DNA of 64,000 nucleotides from Methylophilus aquaticus (GCF_030769565.1 NZ_JAVCAP010000001.1:90161-154160); one strand, 5' to 3'; shown: positions 33,815 through 47,012, counted from the stretch's first letter. The notes: generated from the letters alone by a model not told the origin. Numbers and translations are program-made.

Positions 33815-35061
33815 CTTACATGCTCCGGTGGAGACGCTTTTCTGGGCGTTTCTGGCTTGGGCAAGGCTGTTTTCTCAGCCTCTTGCTTAAGTGTTTCTTT
33901 GACGGATGCTTTTTTGGGTGTTTCTACTTTTGGGGTTTCCTGCTTGGGTATTTCTTGTTTCGGAGCTTCTGTATTCGCCGGCTCTGCAGGGGCCGGGTCT
34001 GCTTGTTGCACTGCTGCATTTTCCGGCAATGCTTCTGTCGGTGGTTCTGCATTGAGTTCAGCCTTGCTGTTGCCTTCAGGCCGGCCAGGGTCTGTCAATG
34101 CATTCTGTTTTTGTAGAATATCCACGACAGACTGGTCAAGGTGCTGGGCATTGTTGCGTGGCAGCATTGGCCGATTATCCGTCATTGGGTTCACGGCAGG
34201 GGCTTCCGGCATTTTTAGAATCAATACATGTTTGTGGTTATTGACCCCGGCAATCGGGCTGCTGATGATTTTTGCAAAAGGGGAATCCTGACTTTGTTTG
34301 ATCTGGGTGACGGTGGCCACAGCCAAGCCGGCCGGATAGACGCCATCGATGCCGGAGGTGACCAGTTTGTCGCCCACCTTGATATCTACACTGGTTGGCA
34401 GGTAGGGAATATCCAGTGTGTTGCGTTTGCCTTCCCCAAATGCAATCGCGCGCAATTGGTTGCGTTCGATCTGAATGGGGATGGAGAGCTTTTTATCCGT
34501 GATCAGCGTGACTTCACTGGTAAACGGGTAGACACGGGTAATCTGGCCTACCACGCCTTGCTCATCAACCACCGCTTGCCCGGGGGCGATATGGTGATGG
34601 CTACCACGATTGAGCGTAATAATGTTGCTGAACGGGTCACGCCCCATATGTAGCACTTCACCCAGTGTGGCCTGTGGAATGCGCGGTGCATCGCCTGCCA
34701 GCAATGTGCGCAAATGCGCATTTTCGGCATCTACTGTCGCCAGACGCTGTAATGCCGCATGGTCGATCAGCCCTTGTTCCTTGAGTTTGAAGTTTTCCTG
34801 TATCAGTCGGTTGTGCGAGGTGAAGTAGGTGTCAATATTGCGGCCCCACTCATTAGGGGCGCTGGCCAGCACTTCCAGTGGGTGCAGTGCGGCACTGAAT
34901 CCTTGACGCACCTGGCTCAAGTAGTCAAAGCGTGCATCCACCGCCATCATCAATAGCGAGACGGTACAAAAAAACATCAGGCGCGGAAATGGCTTGGGCC
35001 CCTGGACAAAAAAGGCCGGAGAAACCTGCGGATCCAGCTGTTGGTGTATGCCTTTAAGCAT
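33811..35061 (-). CDS. mreC: Rod shape-determining protein MreC with long charged Pro/Lys/Glu tail
   Basis: This 416-residue periplasmic scaffold has one N-terminal TM (about 28-45), a coiled coil (about 80-115) and the tandem beta-barrel domain (GDAPRIPQATLGEVLHMGRDPF, VDEQGVVGQI, GDKLVTSGIDGVYPAGLAVATV). MreC binds PBP2 and activates elongation. The usual domain ends near residue 300. The last ~110 residues are low-complexity with repeated PKQE-, PK-ETPK- and PA/AE-rich units ending in PRKASPPEHVR. Family members are normally about 270-370 residues, so this tail is long. Confidence 0.95.
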   Translation of the reverse strand: MLKGIHQQLDPQVSPAFFVQGPKPFPRLMFFCTVSLLMMAVDARFDYLSQVRQGFSAALHPLEVLASAPNEWGRNIDTYFTSHNRLIQENFKLKEQGLIDHAALQRLATVDAENAHLRTLLAGDAPRIPQATLGEVLHMGRDPFSNIITLNRGSHHHIAPGQAVVDEQGVVGQITRVYPFTSEVTLITDKKLSIPIQIERNQLRAIAFGEGKRNTLDIPYLPTSVDIKVGDKLVTSGIDGVYPAGLAVATVTQIKQSQDSPFAKIISSPIAGVNNHKHVLILKMPEAPAVNPMTDNRPMLPRNNAQHLDQSVVDILQKQNALTDPGRPEGNSKAELNAEPPTEALPENAAVQQADPAPAEPANTEAPKQEIPKQETPKVETPKKASVKETLKQEAEKTALPKPETPRKASPPEHVR

Positions 35062-35089
35062 GATCAGGAACGCGCCAACCCGGATTCAC

Positions 35090-36136
<1,047 letters not shown>

Positions 36137-36260
36137 TTATCCTGTGAAAATTCTGACTTTTGGGCCGCCATCAGAGCGTGGCATAAAATCAAGGTATAAT
36201 AGCGCAAAACGCACATGAAATTAAGATGTGATTTCAAAATCTTGTAGACATTAAGCAGAT

Positions 36261-36548
36261 ATGGCACTCAATCTAGACGATATCAAGCGCATTGCCATGC
36301 TCGCCCGCATCGAGGTGAGTGAGAGCGAAGCGCAGGAAACTTTGCATAAACTGTCCGGCATTCTTGGTTTGATTGAGCAAATGCAGGCAGTGGATACCAC
36401 CGGCATTACGCCTATGTCACACTCGCAGGACGTGACGCAGCGTTTGCGAGAGGACGTGGTTACCAAAACCAATCAGCGCGAACTGTTTCAATCCATTGCG
36501 CCCGCAACACAAGACGGTCTGTATCTTGTCCCTAAAGTCATTGAATAA
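36261..36548 (+). CDS. gatC: Asp/Glu-tRNA amidotransferase subunit C
   Basis: This 95-residue protein begins [20 protein letters not shown] and ends with the [10 protein letters not shown] segment, both typical of GatC, which stabilises GatA on GatB. Together GatCAB amidates Glu-tRNA(Gln) and Asp-tRNA(Asn) made by non-discriminating synthetases. It is the first of three consecutive genes, with gatA 43 bases downstream. Confidence 0.96.
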   Translation: MALNLDDIKRIAMLARIEVSESEAQETLHKLSGILGLIEQMQAVDTTGITPMSHSQDVTQRLREDVVTKTNQRELFQSIAPATQDGLYLVPKVIE

Positions 36549-36591
36549 TACTCCGTTTTTACACGGTTAAGCTTTTACACGGTTAATAAAC

Positions 36592-38076
36592 ATGATCAAC
36601 AGCAGTTTGAAGCAGCTCGGCCACTTGTTGGCCAGCAAACAAATCTCCAGTGTTGAGCTGACGCAAAGTTATTTGCAACGCATGGCACAGCACAATCCGG
36701 GGATCAATGCCTACATCACCATCGATGAAGAAAAGTCTCTGGCGCAGGCCAAGGCTGCCGATGTCAGCATTGCGGCTGGCAACGCACAAGCGCTGACGGG
36801 GATACCGATTGCGCAAAAAGATATTTTTTGCGCCAAAGGCTGGCGCACCACCTGCGGCTCCAAAATGCTGGAAACCTTTATTTCACCTTACGATGCACAT
36901 GTGATCAGTCAGTTTGATGCGGTGGGTGCGGTGAATCTGGGTAAAACCAATATGGATGAATTCGCCATGGGTTCTTCTAACGAAACCAGTTATTTTGGTG
37001 GCGTGAAAAACCCGTGGGATGTTGACCGTGTACCGGGCGGCAGCTCGGGTGGTTCTGCAGCAGCCGTAGCGGCACGCCTGTGTGCGGCGGCCACCGGCAC
37101 CGACACCGGCGGTTCTATCCGTCAACCGGCTTCTCTGTGCGGTTTTACTGGCCTGAAGCCGACTTATGGACTGGTGTCACGTTACGGCATGATCGCGTTT
37201 GCCTCCTCACTTGATCAGGCCGGCCCCATGGCCAAGTCCGCTGAAGATTGCGCCTTGATGATGAATGTGATGGCCGGTTTTGACGAGCGTGATTCCACCA
37301 GCCTCAATCGCCCGGTTGAAGACTACACCCGCGGTCTGGCTGCGATGACGGGTGACCAGCCGCTCAAAGGCTTGCGCATCGGCCTGCCCAAAGAATACTT
37401 TGCCGAAGGCCTCAACGCCGATGTTGCCAAAGTGATTGAAACTGCAATTGCCGAGTACAAAAAACTGGGCGCCGATATTGTGGAAGTCAGCCTGCCCAAC
37501 AACAATCTGTCGATTCCGGTCTACTACGTGCTTGCACCGGCAGAGGCCTCCAGCAACCTGTCACGTTTTGATGGTGTGCGTTATGGGCACCGTGCCGCCG
37601 AATACAATGACTTGCTCGAAATGTATATGAAATCGCGCGCCGAAGGTTTTGGTGCCGAGGTCAAGCGCCGGATTCTGATTGGCACCTACGTGTTGAGCGC
37701 CGGTTACTACGATGCCTACTACCTCAAAGCCCAGCAAATCCGCCGCCTGATTGCGCAGGATTTTGTCGAAGCCTTCAAGTATTGTGATGTGATCATGGGC
37801 CCGGCTGCCCCTTCCACTGCCTTTAAAGTCGGCGAAAAAACCAGCGACCCGGTGGCCATGTATCTTGAAGATCTGTACACCATTGCCGTCAACCTCGCTG
37901 GCTTGCCCGGGATGAGTATTCCGGCCGGATTTGCGCAAAGCAGCGAAGGCAAGCCACTGCCAGTCGGCTTGCAGATTATTGGTAATTATTTTGATGAGGC
38001 ACGCATGCTGGATATCGGCCATGCCTATCAACAAGTCACAGACTGGCATCAGCAGATGCCAGCAGGGTTGGAGTAA
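36592..38076 (+). CDS. gatA: Asp/Glu-tRNA amidotransferase subunit A
   Basis: This 494-residue amidase-signature enzyme releases ammonia from glutamine for transfer to tRNA-bound Glu or Asp. The Ser-cisSer-Lys triad context is visible: [10 protein letters not shown] (Lys), [15 protein letters not shown] (cis-Ser) and [15 protein letters not shown] (nucleophile Ser). Length is normal for GatA. It is separated from gatB by only 3 bases. Confidence 0.97.
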   Translation: MINSSLKQLGHLLASKQISSVELTQSYLQRMAQHNPGINAYITIDEEKSLAQAKAADVSIAAGNAQALTGIPIAQKDIFCAKGWRTTCGSKMLETFISPYDAHVISQFDAVGAVNLGKTNMDEFAMGSSNETSYFGGVKNPWDVDRVPGGSSGGSAAAVAARLCAAATGTDTGGSIRQPASLCGFTGLKPTYGLVSRYGMIAFASSLDQAGPMAKSAEDCALMMNVMAGFDERDSTSLNRPVEDYTRGLAAMTGDQPLKGLRIGLPKEYFAEGLNADVAKVIETAIAEYKKLGADIVEVSLPNNNLSIPVYYVLAPAEASSNLSRFDGVRYGHRAAEYNDLLEMYMKSRAEGFGAEVKRRILIGTYVLSAGYYDAYYLKAQQIRRLIAQDFVEAFKYCDVIMGPAAPSTAFKVGEKTSDPVAMYLEDLYTIAVNLAGLPGMSIPAGFAQSSEGKPLPVGLQIIGNYFDEARMLDIGHAYQQVTDWHQQMPAGLE

Positions 38077-38079
38077 ATC

Positions 38080-39525
38080 ATGCAGTGGGAAGTCGTTATT
38101 GGGTTAGAAACCCATACACAATTAAAAACCAATACCAAAATTTTTAGTGGCGCTTCTACCACTTACGGTGCTGCGCCCAATACACAAGCCTGTGAGGTGA
38201 GTATTGCCTTGCCTGGTGTGCTGCCCGTGCTCAACAAACAAGCCGTGGAGTGTGCCATCAAGTTCGGCTTGGCAATTGATGCTGAAATCGCGCAGCGCAG
38301 CGTATTCTCTCGCAAAAATTACTTTTATCCTGACCTGCCAAAAGGCTACCAGATCAGCCAGTTTGAATTGCCTGTAGTGGGCAAAGGCAAGATCACCATT
38401 CAGGTGCCCGCAGGCAAAAGCACCGAAGCTTACGAAAAGGTGATTCATATTACCCGCGCGCATCTGGAAGAAGATGCCGGTAAATCAGTCCATGATGCAG
38501 TAGATGGCATGTCTGGCATTGACTTGAACCGTGCGGGCACGCCCCTGCTGGAAATTGTGACTGAGCCCGATATGCGCAGTGCTGCTGAGGCAGTGGCTTA
38601 TGCCAAAAAACTGCATGAACTGGTGCAATGGATTGGTATTTGTGACGGCAATATGCAGGAAGGTTCGTTCCGTTGCGACGTCAACGTGTCGGTACGTCCC
38701 AAAGGTACGGAAAAGCTGGGCACGCGCCGCGAGATCAAAAACCTCAACTCGTTTAAATTCATGCAGCAGGCGATTGAGTACGAAACCCAATGGCAGATTG
38801 AGACCCTGGAAGACGGCGGCACCATTCAGCAGGCCACGGTGCTGTTTAACCCGGACACCGGCGAAACCCGTGCCATGCGCAGCAAGGAAGAAGCCAACGA
38901 TTACCGCTACTTCCCCGACCCGGACTTGCTGCCATTGGCCGTGACCGAGGAAGACAAATCCCGTGTCAGGGCCGAGATGCCGGAATTGCCACAAGCTTTG
39001 CAAGCACGTTTTGTGGGTGAGTACCAGCTATCTGCCTATGATGCCAGTACCTTGACCGCCTCCAAAGCGGTGGCCGATTATTTTGTAGAAACTGTGCAAG
39101 CTGGTGCAGATGCCAAACAATCCGCAAACTGGGTGATGGGCGCGGTGTCGGCCAAACTCAATGCTGAAGAAAAAACCATTGCTGACAGTCCTGTCACAGC
39201 CACGCAGCTGGCAGCGCTGCTCAAGCGTATTGGAGATAACACCATTTCAAACAACGCAGCCAAGCAGGTGTTTGAAGGCATGTGGGCAGGTGAGGGCACA
39301 GTCGATGCCATTATTGAAGCCAAAGGCCTCAAGCAAGTGTCAGATACTGGTGCCATTGAGGCCATCATTAAAGAGGTGTTGACTGCAAATCAGGCAATGG
39401 TCGACGAGTATAAATCGGGCAAAGAAAAAGCGTTCAATGCGCTGGTTGGCCAGTGTATGAAAGCCTCCAAAGGCAAGGCTAACCCGGCGCAGGTCAACGA
39501 ATTACTAAAGAACATGTTGGGCTAG
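38080..39525 (+). CDS. gatB: Asp/Glu-tRNA amidotransferase subunit B
   Basis: This 481-residue protein activates and amidates the misacylated t[18 protein letters not shown] at the start, [28 protein letters not shown] and the C-terminal YqeY-like helical tail ([20 protein letters not shown]) are typical GatB features. It is the last gene of gatCAB and is followed by a strong terminator. Confidence 0.97.
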   Translation: MQWEVVIGLETHTQLKTNTKIFSGASTTYGAAPNTQACEVSIALPGVLPVLNKQAVECAIKFGLAIDAEIAQRSVFSRKNYFYPDLPKGYQISQFELPVVGKGKITIQVPAGKSTEAYEKVIHITRAHLEEDAGKSVHDAVDGMSGIDLNRAGTPLLEIVTEPDMRSAAEAVAYAKKLHELVQWIGICDGNMQEGSFRCDVNVSVRPKGTEKLGTRREIKNLNSFKFMQQAIEYETQWQIETLEDGGTIQQATVLFNPDTGETRAMRSKEEANDYRYFPDPDLLPLAVTEEDKSRVRAEMPELPQALQARFVGEYQLSAYDASTLTASKAVADYFVETVQAGADAKQSANWVMGAVSAKLNAEEKTIADSPVTATQLAALLKRIGDNTISNNAAKQVFEGMWAGEGTVDAIIEAKGLKQVSDTGAIEAIIKEVLTANQAMVDEYKSGKEKAFNALVGQCMKASKGKANPAQVNELLKNMLG

Positions 39526-39564
39526 GCAAACACAGGGCCAGGCAACAAGCTGCAACAAAAAACA

Positions 39565-39594
39565 AACCCCGCTTTTGGCGGGGTTGTTTTTTTT
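39565..39594 (+). terminator. Rho-independent terminator after gatCAB
   Basis: A perfect 8-bp stem, AACCCCGC / GCGGGGTT, with loop TTTTG is followed by a run of T broken by one G. It ends the gatCAB transcript. Confidence 0.9.
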
Positions 39595-39610
39595 GACATG
39601 TCAGCAATGA

Positions 39611-39721
39611 TTATTTGCAGTGCTCTTTGTCGTGATGGTCTTTGTCGCAATGTTCGTTTGCAAAAGAAACGTTTGAGAATACGGCCATCATTACCAAAAC
39701 TACTGCTGCGATTTTTTTCAT
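39611..39721 (-). CDS. Small secreted His/Cys-rich protein, probable metal binder
   Basis: This 36-residue ORF has GGAG 7 bases before its ATG. It has a clear signal peptide (KKIAAVVLVMMAVFSNVSFA) and a 15-residue mature peptide, NEHCDKDHHDKEHCK, made almost entirely of His, Cys, Asp, Glu and Lys. The mature part has four His and two Cys, with EHC repeated at both ends, so binding of copper, zinc or nickel in the periplasm is likely. It could be a buffering peptide or sensor. It is separate from the convergent gatB gene. I recall no named family. Confidence 0.68.
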   Translation of the reverse strand: MKKIAAVVLVMMAVFSNVSFANEHCDKDHHDKEHCK

Positions 39722-39870
39722 TGTGATCTCCGAGAGTATTTATCAAGTTAAAGTCGGTTGATGCATGTGGAGTGCAGCATGCATCCCACATAGTTTATTT
39801 AACGGCAACCAGATACATATCTAAAACCCAAGCAGCAGGGTTAATCACAATTAATTCGTTGTTTTGATTT

Positions 39871-40281
39871 TTACTGCCCACAGAGGGCATGACACATCAA
39901 TTGGTAGCAAATTGTCATAAAGCCGACGGTGGTAATCACAAAGCTGATCGCCGAGTAGACTTTCCATTTTGTTTTGCTCCAAAAGTCCGGGTCAAATGCG
40001 GCAATCACAAACACCGTTGGATTAGTAAACCCGCCAATGGCAACACATACGCACGCAAAATAATGCAGCTCAATGCCAGCGGCTTTGGCGGCGCCATAAA
40101 ACCCCAAACCAAATAATGCCATCAAGGCATAATCAACATGGGCACGTATCATCGTTTTATAATCGACCAAAAATTCGCCATCAATGCCCTTGATGGGAAA
40201 CCAGCGCGCAAAGGTCATCAGCCAGGCTGACAAAATCAAGGCTGTGGTACAGGCAACTGCTCCGATGAGTAAGACTTCCAT
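39871..40281 (-). CDS. Hypothetical four-helix membrane protein
   Basis: This 136-residue protein is not recognised. It has four predicted membrane helices (about 3-23, 48-66, 72-92 and 108-130), conserved-looking polar residues at TMIRAHVDYALM, GGFTNPTVF and FDPDFW, and a C-terminal Cys/His end (MCHALCGQ). It is on the minus strand, divergent from the TPP riboswitch/thiC unit, with GGAG just before the start. No link to thiamin is evident. A redox or small-molecule membrane role would be speculation. Confidence 0.65.
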   Translation of the reverse strand: MEVLLIGAVACTTALILSAWLMTFARWFPIKGIDGEFLVDYKTMIRAHVDYALMALFGLGFYGAAKAAGIELHYFACVCVAIGGFTNPTVFVIAAFDPDFWSKTKWKVYSAISFVITTVGFMTICYQLMCHALCGQ

Positions 40282-40432
40282 TTTTTTCTCCTGAAATCCT
40301 GAATGAAATAAATCCCTTTTCTAAACTGCAAGGGTAATGTAATTGTAGACAGGTCTGTCTACCTGTCAATTATCGCGATATGCAATAGGCCTGCGCTTGC
40401 GTTGTCATGGCTTTTCGCGTACATTCCGGACG

Positions 40433-40530
40433 TTGCTAGGGGTCTGTAACCGCTTTATTTTATTGCGGGTTTACAGTGAGAAATACCCTTCGAACCTGAT
40501 GCGGTTGATACCGCCGTAGGAAAGCATGTA
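40433..40530 (+). promoter_or_regulatory. TPP riboswitch (THI element) controlling thiC
   Basis: The conserved TPP aptamer core is visible: GTGAGAAAT, then ACCCTTCGAACCTGAT (40485-40500), then GGTTGATACCGCCGTAGGAAAGCA, preceded by an AGGGG strand near 40437. It lies about 75 bases before thiC on the same strand. Binding of thiamin pyrophosphate should reduce thiC expression, probably by hiding the ribosome site or causing early termination. The exact ends are estimated from the conserved core. Confidence 0.95.
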
Positions 40531-40580
40531 ATGCGGCACTCTGTACGTTTCTTTGAGCTTCGCAGCCCATGCCCCTATGA

Positions 40581-42488
<1,908 letters not shown>

Positions 42489-42553
42489 TTTTTTACATGA
42501 GAATATGACATCACCAGCCAGATCATACAACCAGTCGACAGAGAAAAAATCGT

Positions 42554-44242
42554 ATGCAAATCAACCTCGAACATTTGCGCAGTGTAACCGCAGAAAAAAC
42601 ATGGCGGCGGGGCGAGTTATATTTTGAGCAAGGATTGGTGACACTGCTCGAACAAGATGCCGATAGCATTAAAGCCTCGGTGAAAGGCACGCAGCGCTAT
42701 CAAGTCGTTTTATCTAATCATAGTGGCCAGTTTGCTTGCGTGTGTGATTGCCCGATGGCAGCCAGCGCCCAAAATCCTTGCAAGCATGTGGTGGCCGTTT
42801 CTTTGCGGGCGACTCAGATGATAAGCTCGCCATCTGCAAAAGCGCCAAACACAACCGTAAAAAGCCAATCATCCAATATGCAGGAGTTAGTTGCATTTAT
42901 ACAGGCACAACCCAAGGAGTGGCTCGCTCATACCTTAATCGCGCTAGCAGACAAGCAGCCCGAGGTGCAACAAATATTGGGTATGTTGCGGCAGTCAGCC
43001 AGTAAAGACAATCTGAAAGAACTACAAAAATCGCTCTCCAGTCTGATCGGTCGTCCCCGCTTTATGGACTACAAACAATCCAGAAGTTATGCAAACAAGC
43101 TCAACTCGGCGGCGGGTATTTTTGAACAAATGCTGTTACGCGGGCAAACCGCTGATTGCATGACTATACTGGAGTATGCGCTGGAACGTGTCATTAAAGT
43201 CTACGCACAGTCAGATGACTCTGGCGGGCAGATTCATGACGCCATCACTACAATGGGAGATCTTTATCGTGACGCCTGTGTAGCAGCTTCCGAGGTGCAT
43301 AAGCCCACCGCGGCCCGCATATTCAAACTACTGTTGGTGGATGATTGGGGCTTTATCAACCGCGATGATCTGGAGGCTATGATGGGCACCGCTTCGGTAC
43401 TGGCGCTGGAGGATAAAATTTGTGAGGCTTGGCTTAAACAGCCTCCCCGAGCAGCTTACACGTTTGATGCACATACAAGCAAAGTCGAGGCACTGGTCAC
43501 CGCAATTGCGCAGAAAAACAAGGATGTTGACTTGTTGATTCGCATTTATAGCCGTGAGCCAGTTCATGAGCATGGCTATCTCAACCTGATTAAAACCTGT
43601 CAACAATTTCACCACATGCGTGAAGCCGTGCAATGGGCTGAGCGTGGGTTAAAGGCAAATCCAAAAAGTAACTCTATCCGCAGCCTGTTGGCTGAAATGT
43701 ACCTGCAAGACGGTCTGGATGACGAAGCCTCAGAACTGCTCTGGCAAAATTTTTTGCAACGACCTGAGGCAAGCAGTTATCTGGCACTCAAACAACATAG
43801 CGGTAAGGCTTGGACGCACTGGCGGCAGCAGGTCATGGAAAAGCTCATCGCCAGTGAGCAAAAGTCCACCCATTTGCTTGCAACGCGAAACAATCACCAA
43901 ACGCAGGCGAATGCCTCATTGCGGATCGCTTGTCTGTTGGCTGAGGGGAGTATTGAAGAAGCCCGCAATCTGCTGAAAACCCATGATTGCAGTCACCTGT
44001 GCAGGCGACAGCTTGCGCAGCAGATACACCAACAATACCCGGACGAAGCTGCGCACCATCTACAAACCATTATTTCAGAGATCACGCAAGTATCCTCCCC
44101 CAGAGCCTATGAACAAGCCTGCGAACTATTGAGGGAGATGCAAGTTTGGTTACCCAAGCATACATTTGACGCCTACTTGCAAGATTTAAAAGTGCAAAAC
44201 AAGATAAGGCCAACTTTTATCAAGCTACTCAATACAATTTAA
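42554..44242 (+). CDS. SWIM zinc-finger protein with helical-repeat C-terminal part
   Basis: This 562-residue protein has a SWIM zinc finger at residues about 55-80: Cys64-x-Cys66, then Cys76-x-His78 in CDCPMAASAQNPCKHVVAV. SWIM domains bind DNA or proteins and are often found with helicase-like or uncharacterised partners. The remaining ~470 residues are helical with TPR-like repeats (for example AVQWAERGLKANPKSNSIRSL). It lies 65 bases after thiC on the same strand but is probably a separate gene. There is no signal peptide, so it is cytoplasmic. Function is unknown. Confidence 0.8.
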   Translation: MQINLEHLRSVTAEKTWRRGELYFEQGLVTLLEQDADSIKASVKGTQRYQVVLSNHSGQFACVCDCPMAASAQNPCKHVVAVSLRATQMISSPSAKAPNTTVKSQSSNMQELVAFIQAQPKEWLAHTLIALADKQPEVQQILGMLRQSASKDNLKELQKSLSSLIGRPRFMDYKQSRSYANKLNSAAGIFEQMLLRGQTADCMTILEYALERVIKVYAQSDDSGGQIHDAITTMGDLYRDACVAASEVHKPTAARIFKLLLVDDWGFINRDDLEAMMGTASVLALEDKICEAWLKQPPRAAYTFDAHTSKVEALVTAIAQKNKDVDLLIRIYSREPVHEHGYLNLIKTCQQFHHMREAVQWAERGLKANPKSNSIRSLLAEMYLQDGLDDEASELLWQNFLQRPEASSYLALKQHSGKAWTHWRQQVMEKLIASEQKSTHLLATRNNHQTQANASLRIACLLAEGSIEEARNLLKTHDCSHLCRRQLAQQIHQQYPDEAAHHLQTIISEITQVSSPRAYEQACELLREMQVWLPKHTFDAYLQDLKVQNKIRPTFIKLLNTI

Positions 44243-44398
44243 AACCTGAAGCAGCGTTTTTTGTCGGGTTGCCACCGCTGAGTTTTTTCACGTTTCAAGA
44301 TGGCCATTTAAAACCTTAGCGCGTCAGGGGTCTCCAGCCCGCATAAATCAACTAAATGATGCTAATGTATCGTGAAATTCGCGTTCTTGGAGAAAACA

Positions 44399-45244
44399 AT
44401 GCAGCCAACCGTCGAAAATGTACTTAAAGAATTACCCGCTTATTTAAGCCAGTTTACCCGCATCCTCACCGCGCCCAAACAGCTGCTCCATCAACACCTG
44501 CAAGCGGAAGACAGCGCTGTCCTGTTTGAAAAAGCGATAGCCTTTTTCATGCTTTCTTTCATCATTGCGCTGGTGCTGGCCGTGGTGTTCCCCGAAGTCA
44601 CCAACCCGGTCAGTCTGTCCGCGGATGCGGCCAGCATGACCACCCACGCCATGGCGGCGATCCGGCTGTTATTCGAATTGCTTGGCTTGGGTGCGATTGC
44701 CTATCTCTCAGCCAGACTGGTCGGGGTGCACACCGGCTTTATGCGATTTTTTGGTTTGATGAGCGCAGCCGTCGGCGTGGTTCTCGTGCTGCAAGTATTT
44801 GCCAGTGCGCTCACCAACATCAGCATGGCCGATCCGGTCACCGCCAAATCCTGGATACAACTGGAAAAAATCAGCCAGACCATGAAGGCCAATGTAGCAC
44901 AGCAGCTGTGTATGACCGACCCCGACACCGGTGAAATCAAACCGGACCCTGCAATGCAAACCACACAAACGCGCATCAAGGCGCAGTCACAAAGCCTTTA
45001 CCTCAAAGCCAGCCAGCGGCCTTTATTTAAACTTGCAGCTGCTTTGCAATTTGTGGTGACTTTGGTCATTTTGATCTGGCTTGCCCGCGTGTGGTGGCTT
45101 TACCTGCAATATCACCGCTTAAGTCTGGCTAAAGGCTGGCTTGCCACTGTGTTGCTCTTGGTGTTTGGCGGGGCAGGGTGGATGTTGCTGGGGCTGGTGG
45201 ATGCAGGCACCACTATGATGGGCCTTTATCGCAACTGCGCCTGA
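44399..45244 (+). CDS. Yip1-like membrane protein
   Basis: This 281-residue protein begins MQPTVENVLKELPAYLSQFT followed by RILTAPKQLL, the usual start of small bacterial Yip1-domain/DUF proteins. It has about five membrane segments (about 42-62, 80-101, 113-135, 217-238 and 250-275). ATG 44399 has GGAG upstream, and the frame opening at 44372 adds 9 residues with no ribosome site. The loop between helices 3 and 4 is long and charged with one Cys. No enzyme motif is visible. It may be involved in membrane organisation, which is only a guess. Confidence 0.65.
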   Translation: MQPTVENVLKELPAYLSQFTRILTAPKQLLHQHLQAEDSAVLFEKAIAFFMLSFIIALVLAVVFPEVTNPVSLSADAASMTTHAMAAIRLLFELLGLGAIAYLSARLVGVHTGFMRFFGLMSAAVGVVLVLQVFASALTNISMADPVTAKSWIQLEKISQTMKANVAQQLCMTDPDTGEIKPDPAMQTTQTRIKAQSQSLYLKASQRPLFKLAAALQFVVTLVILIWLARVWWLYLQYHRLSLAKGWLATVLLLVFGGAGWMLLGLVDAGTTMMGLYRNCA

Positions 45245-45356
45245 TCAGGCTTAAAAGCCGGGTATTTGGCCGGGTTTTGCCGCTTTTATCGCGCAATTCT
45301 GTGCAGGCCGTCCGCGCTATAGTCCACAGTCTACATTGCGGCCAAAGGGCATCCAC

Positions 45357-47012
45357 ATGGCGAACAACCTGCAAAGCAGTCTGGTAAGGGATTTTCGGCA
45401 AACACTGTTATGGCCTGTACAATTAATGACAGACGACCTTGGTCCGTCTGCTGTGCATTGCCCGTGGGATGTCTTAAAAGCCACGCCCAATTCGCCATGG
45501 CGCGAAATTGAAGACGAATTCTTGCAGTCCGCGTCGCTGCTCAGCGAAACCCGCTATCAGGAGTTTGTGACCTTTATGCCGTTTGCCCAGCGCTTTTTAT
45601 ATGGCGAAGGCAAGCATGGCCGCGAATCCGGCGGGTATGGTGAATCACCCATTCATATTTTTACCCGCAATGATATCCGCGAAGTACGCATCACATTGCA
45701 GGGTGAATCAGATCCGCTCATCTTGCGCGTTTCACATATCGAGTTATATTTCTTTTTTGATATTGATGTTGCCATGCTGGCACTCGAAGTCACTGCCAAA
45801 GATTTGCCGCTGCAACACGCCATGGAAGTGCTCTACCGGCTGGGCCGCACCTATCCCAATTATTGGGAGGAGAGCGGCGAAGGCGGTCACTGCGCGCAAC
45901 GTATTGAATGGCTGGACCCACACGGGCAAGTCATCGCCGCTTCCGATTACGAAAACAAAGCGCGCTACCTCGCCTTTGTCAAAGAAAACCATGTGCCTTG
46001 TGTTTCGTTGCACTGGGCAGCCCTGATGAGTCCGCTGGTACAGCATTACTCAGAGCAAGCAGGCGAAATCCGTTACCGCGAACTTGAGTATCAGCGCATG
46101 CCGCTGATGGCCTATTTGAGTTTTGACGATGTCAGCCAGCTCAGTCGCGGTGACCTGATCCGTCTAGGTCTGGTGTGCCAGCCCTGGCATTCAGAAACCC
46201 TGCCGTTTACCGAACAGTTTCTGCAAGACTTTGAAAAAAATAATTGTTATGACCGCTATTGGGATGACAGTCGTCAGGACGCATGGAGCACTACCCGTAT
46301 CATGAGTACCGGGCAAAACTTTGTGGTGGTTGGCAATCATCAGCACCGCGTATTCACCAACGAGAAAACCGGCATCAAACGCCACTACCAAAACCAGTAC
46401 TTTCTGCTGTTTTTAATTGCGCACTTTCAAAAAGCCGCCTTGCTCATGCTCTCTGACCGCATGGTACAAGCCATCAGCCGTCTGGATATGCAAAGCGAAG
46501 ACTCCATCAAAACCTTCCGCAACCGCATCCGCAACGCCACCGCCGTATTTTTGCGCTTTACCCACCGCTACTGGTTTGAAAACGTCTCCGATCAAGCAGT
46601 GGCCAAAGACCTGTTTGCCCTCATGCTTAAACAACTCGACTCTGCCGACCTGTTTGAGAAAACCCGTCGCCGCATCATGGATATGGCCGAATACCTCGAA
46701 GGCGAAGAAATCAAACGACAGGCGGATACCGTCGTCCGCCTCACCGTAGTTACCATTCTGGGCCTGATCGGCACCATGACCAGCGGCCTGCTCGGCATGA
46801 ACCTCATCGACCTCACCCAAGTCAGCTTGTTGGAAAAACTTGGCTACTTCAGCATCGTTTTTATCCCGGTCAGCCTGCTCACCTTTTATACCGTAATTAA
46901 ATCGAGAAGGCTCTCACTCTTCCTAGACGCATTGTCTAACGAGGGGGCCGGGTTGGGGTATAAGCTGGTGAAGCTAAAGAATGTATGGTTTGGCAGGCTG
47001 GATGAACGTTGA
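45357..47012 (+). CDS. CorA-like two-helix membrane protein with very large N-terminal domain
   Basis: This 551-residue protein has, near the C-terminus, two membrane helices. The first ends in SGLLGMNLI, the GMN signature of CorA-family Mg2+/Co2+ channels (about residues 481-483), and is followed by a short loop and a second helix (about 495-517). CorA proteins are usually about 310-370 residues. Here the preceding domain is ~450 residues with a long alpha-helical section (about 350-460) like the CorA stalk and an N-terminal part I do not recognise. ATG 45357 is chosen over TTG 45336 because AAAGGG precedes it. Divalent cation transport is likely but the selectivity is unknown. Confidence 0.72.
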   Translation: MANNLQSSLVRDFRQTLLWPVQLMTDDLGPSAVHCPWDVLKATPNSPWREIEDEFLQSASLLSETRYQEFVTFMPFAQRFLYGEGKHGRESGGYGESPIHIFTRNDIREVRITLQGESDPLILRVSHIELYFFFDIDVAMLALEVTAKDLPLQHAMEVLYRLGRTYPNYWEESGEGGHCAQRIEWLDPHGQVIAASDYENKARYLAFVKENHVPCVSLHWAALMSPLVQHYSEQAGEIRYRELEYQRMPLMAYLSFDDVSQLSRGDLIRLGLVCQPWHSETLPFTEQFLQDFEKNNCYDRYWDDSRQDAWSTTRIMSTGQNFVVVGNHQHRVFTNEKTGIKRHYQNQYFLLFLIAHFQKAALLMLSDRMVQAISRLDMQSEDSIKTFRNRIRNATAVFLRFTHRYWFENVSDQAVAKDLFALMLKQLDSADLFEKTRRRIMDMAEYLEGEEIKRQADTVVRLTVVTILGLIGTMTSGLLGMNLIDLTQVSLLEKLGYFSIVFIPVSLLTFYTVIKSRRLSLFLDALSNEGAGLGYKLVKLKNVWFGRLDER

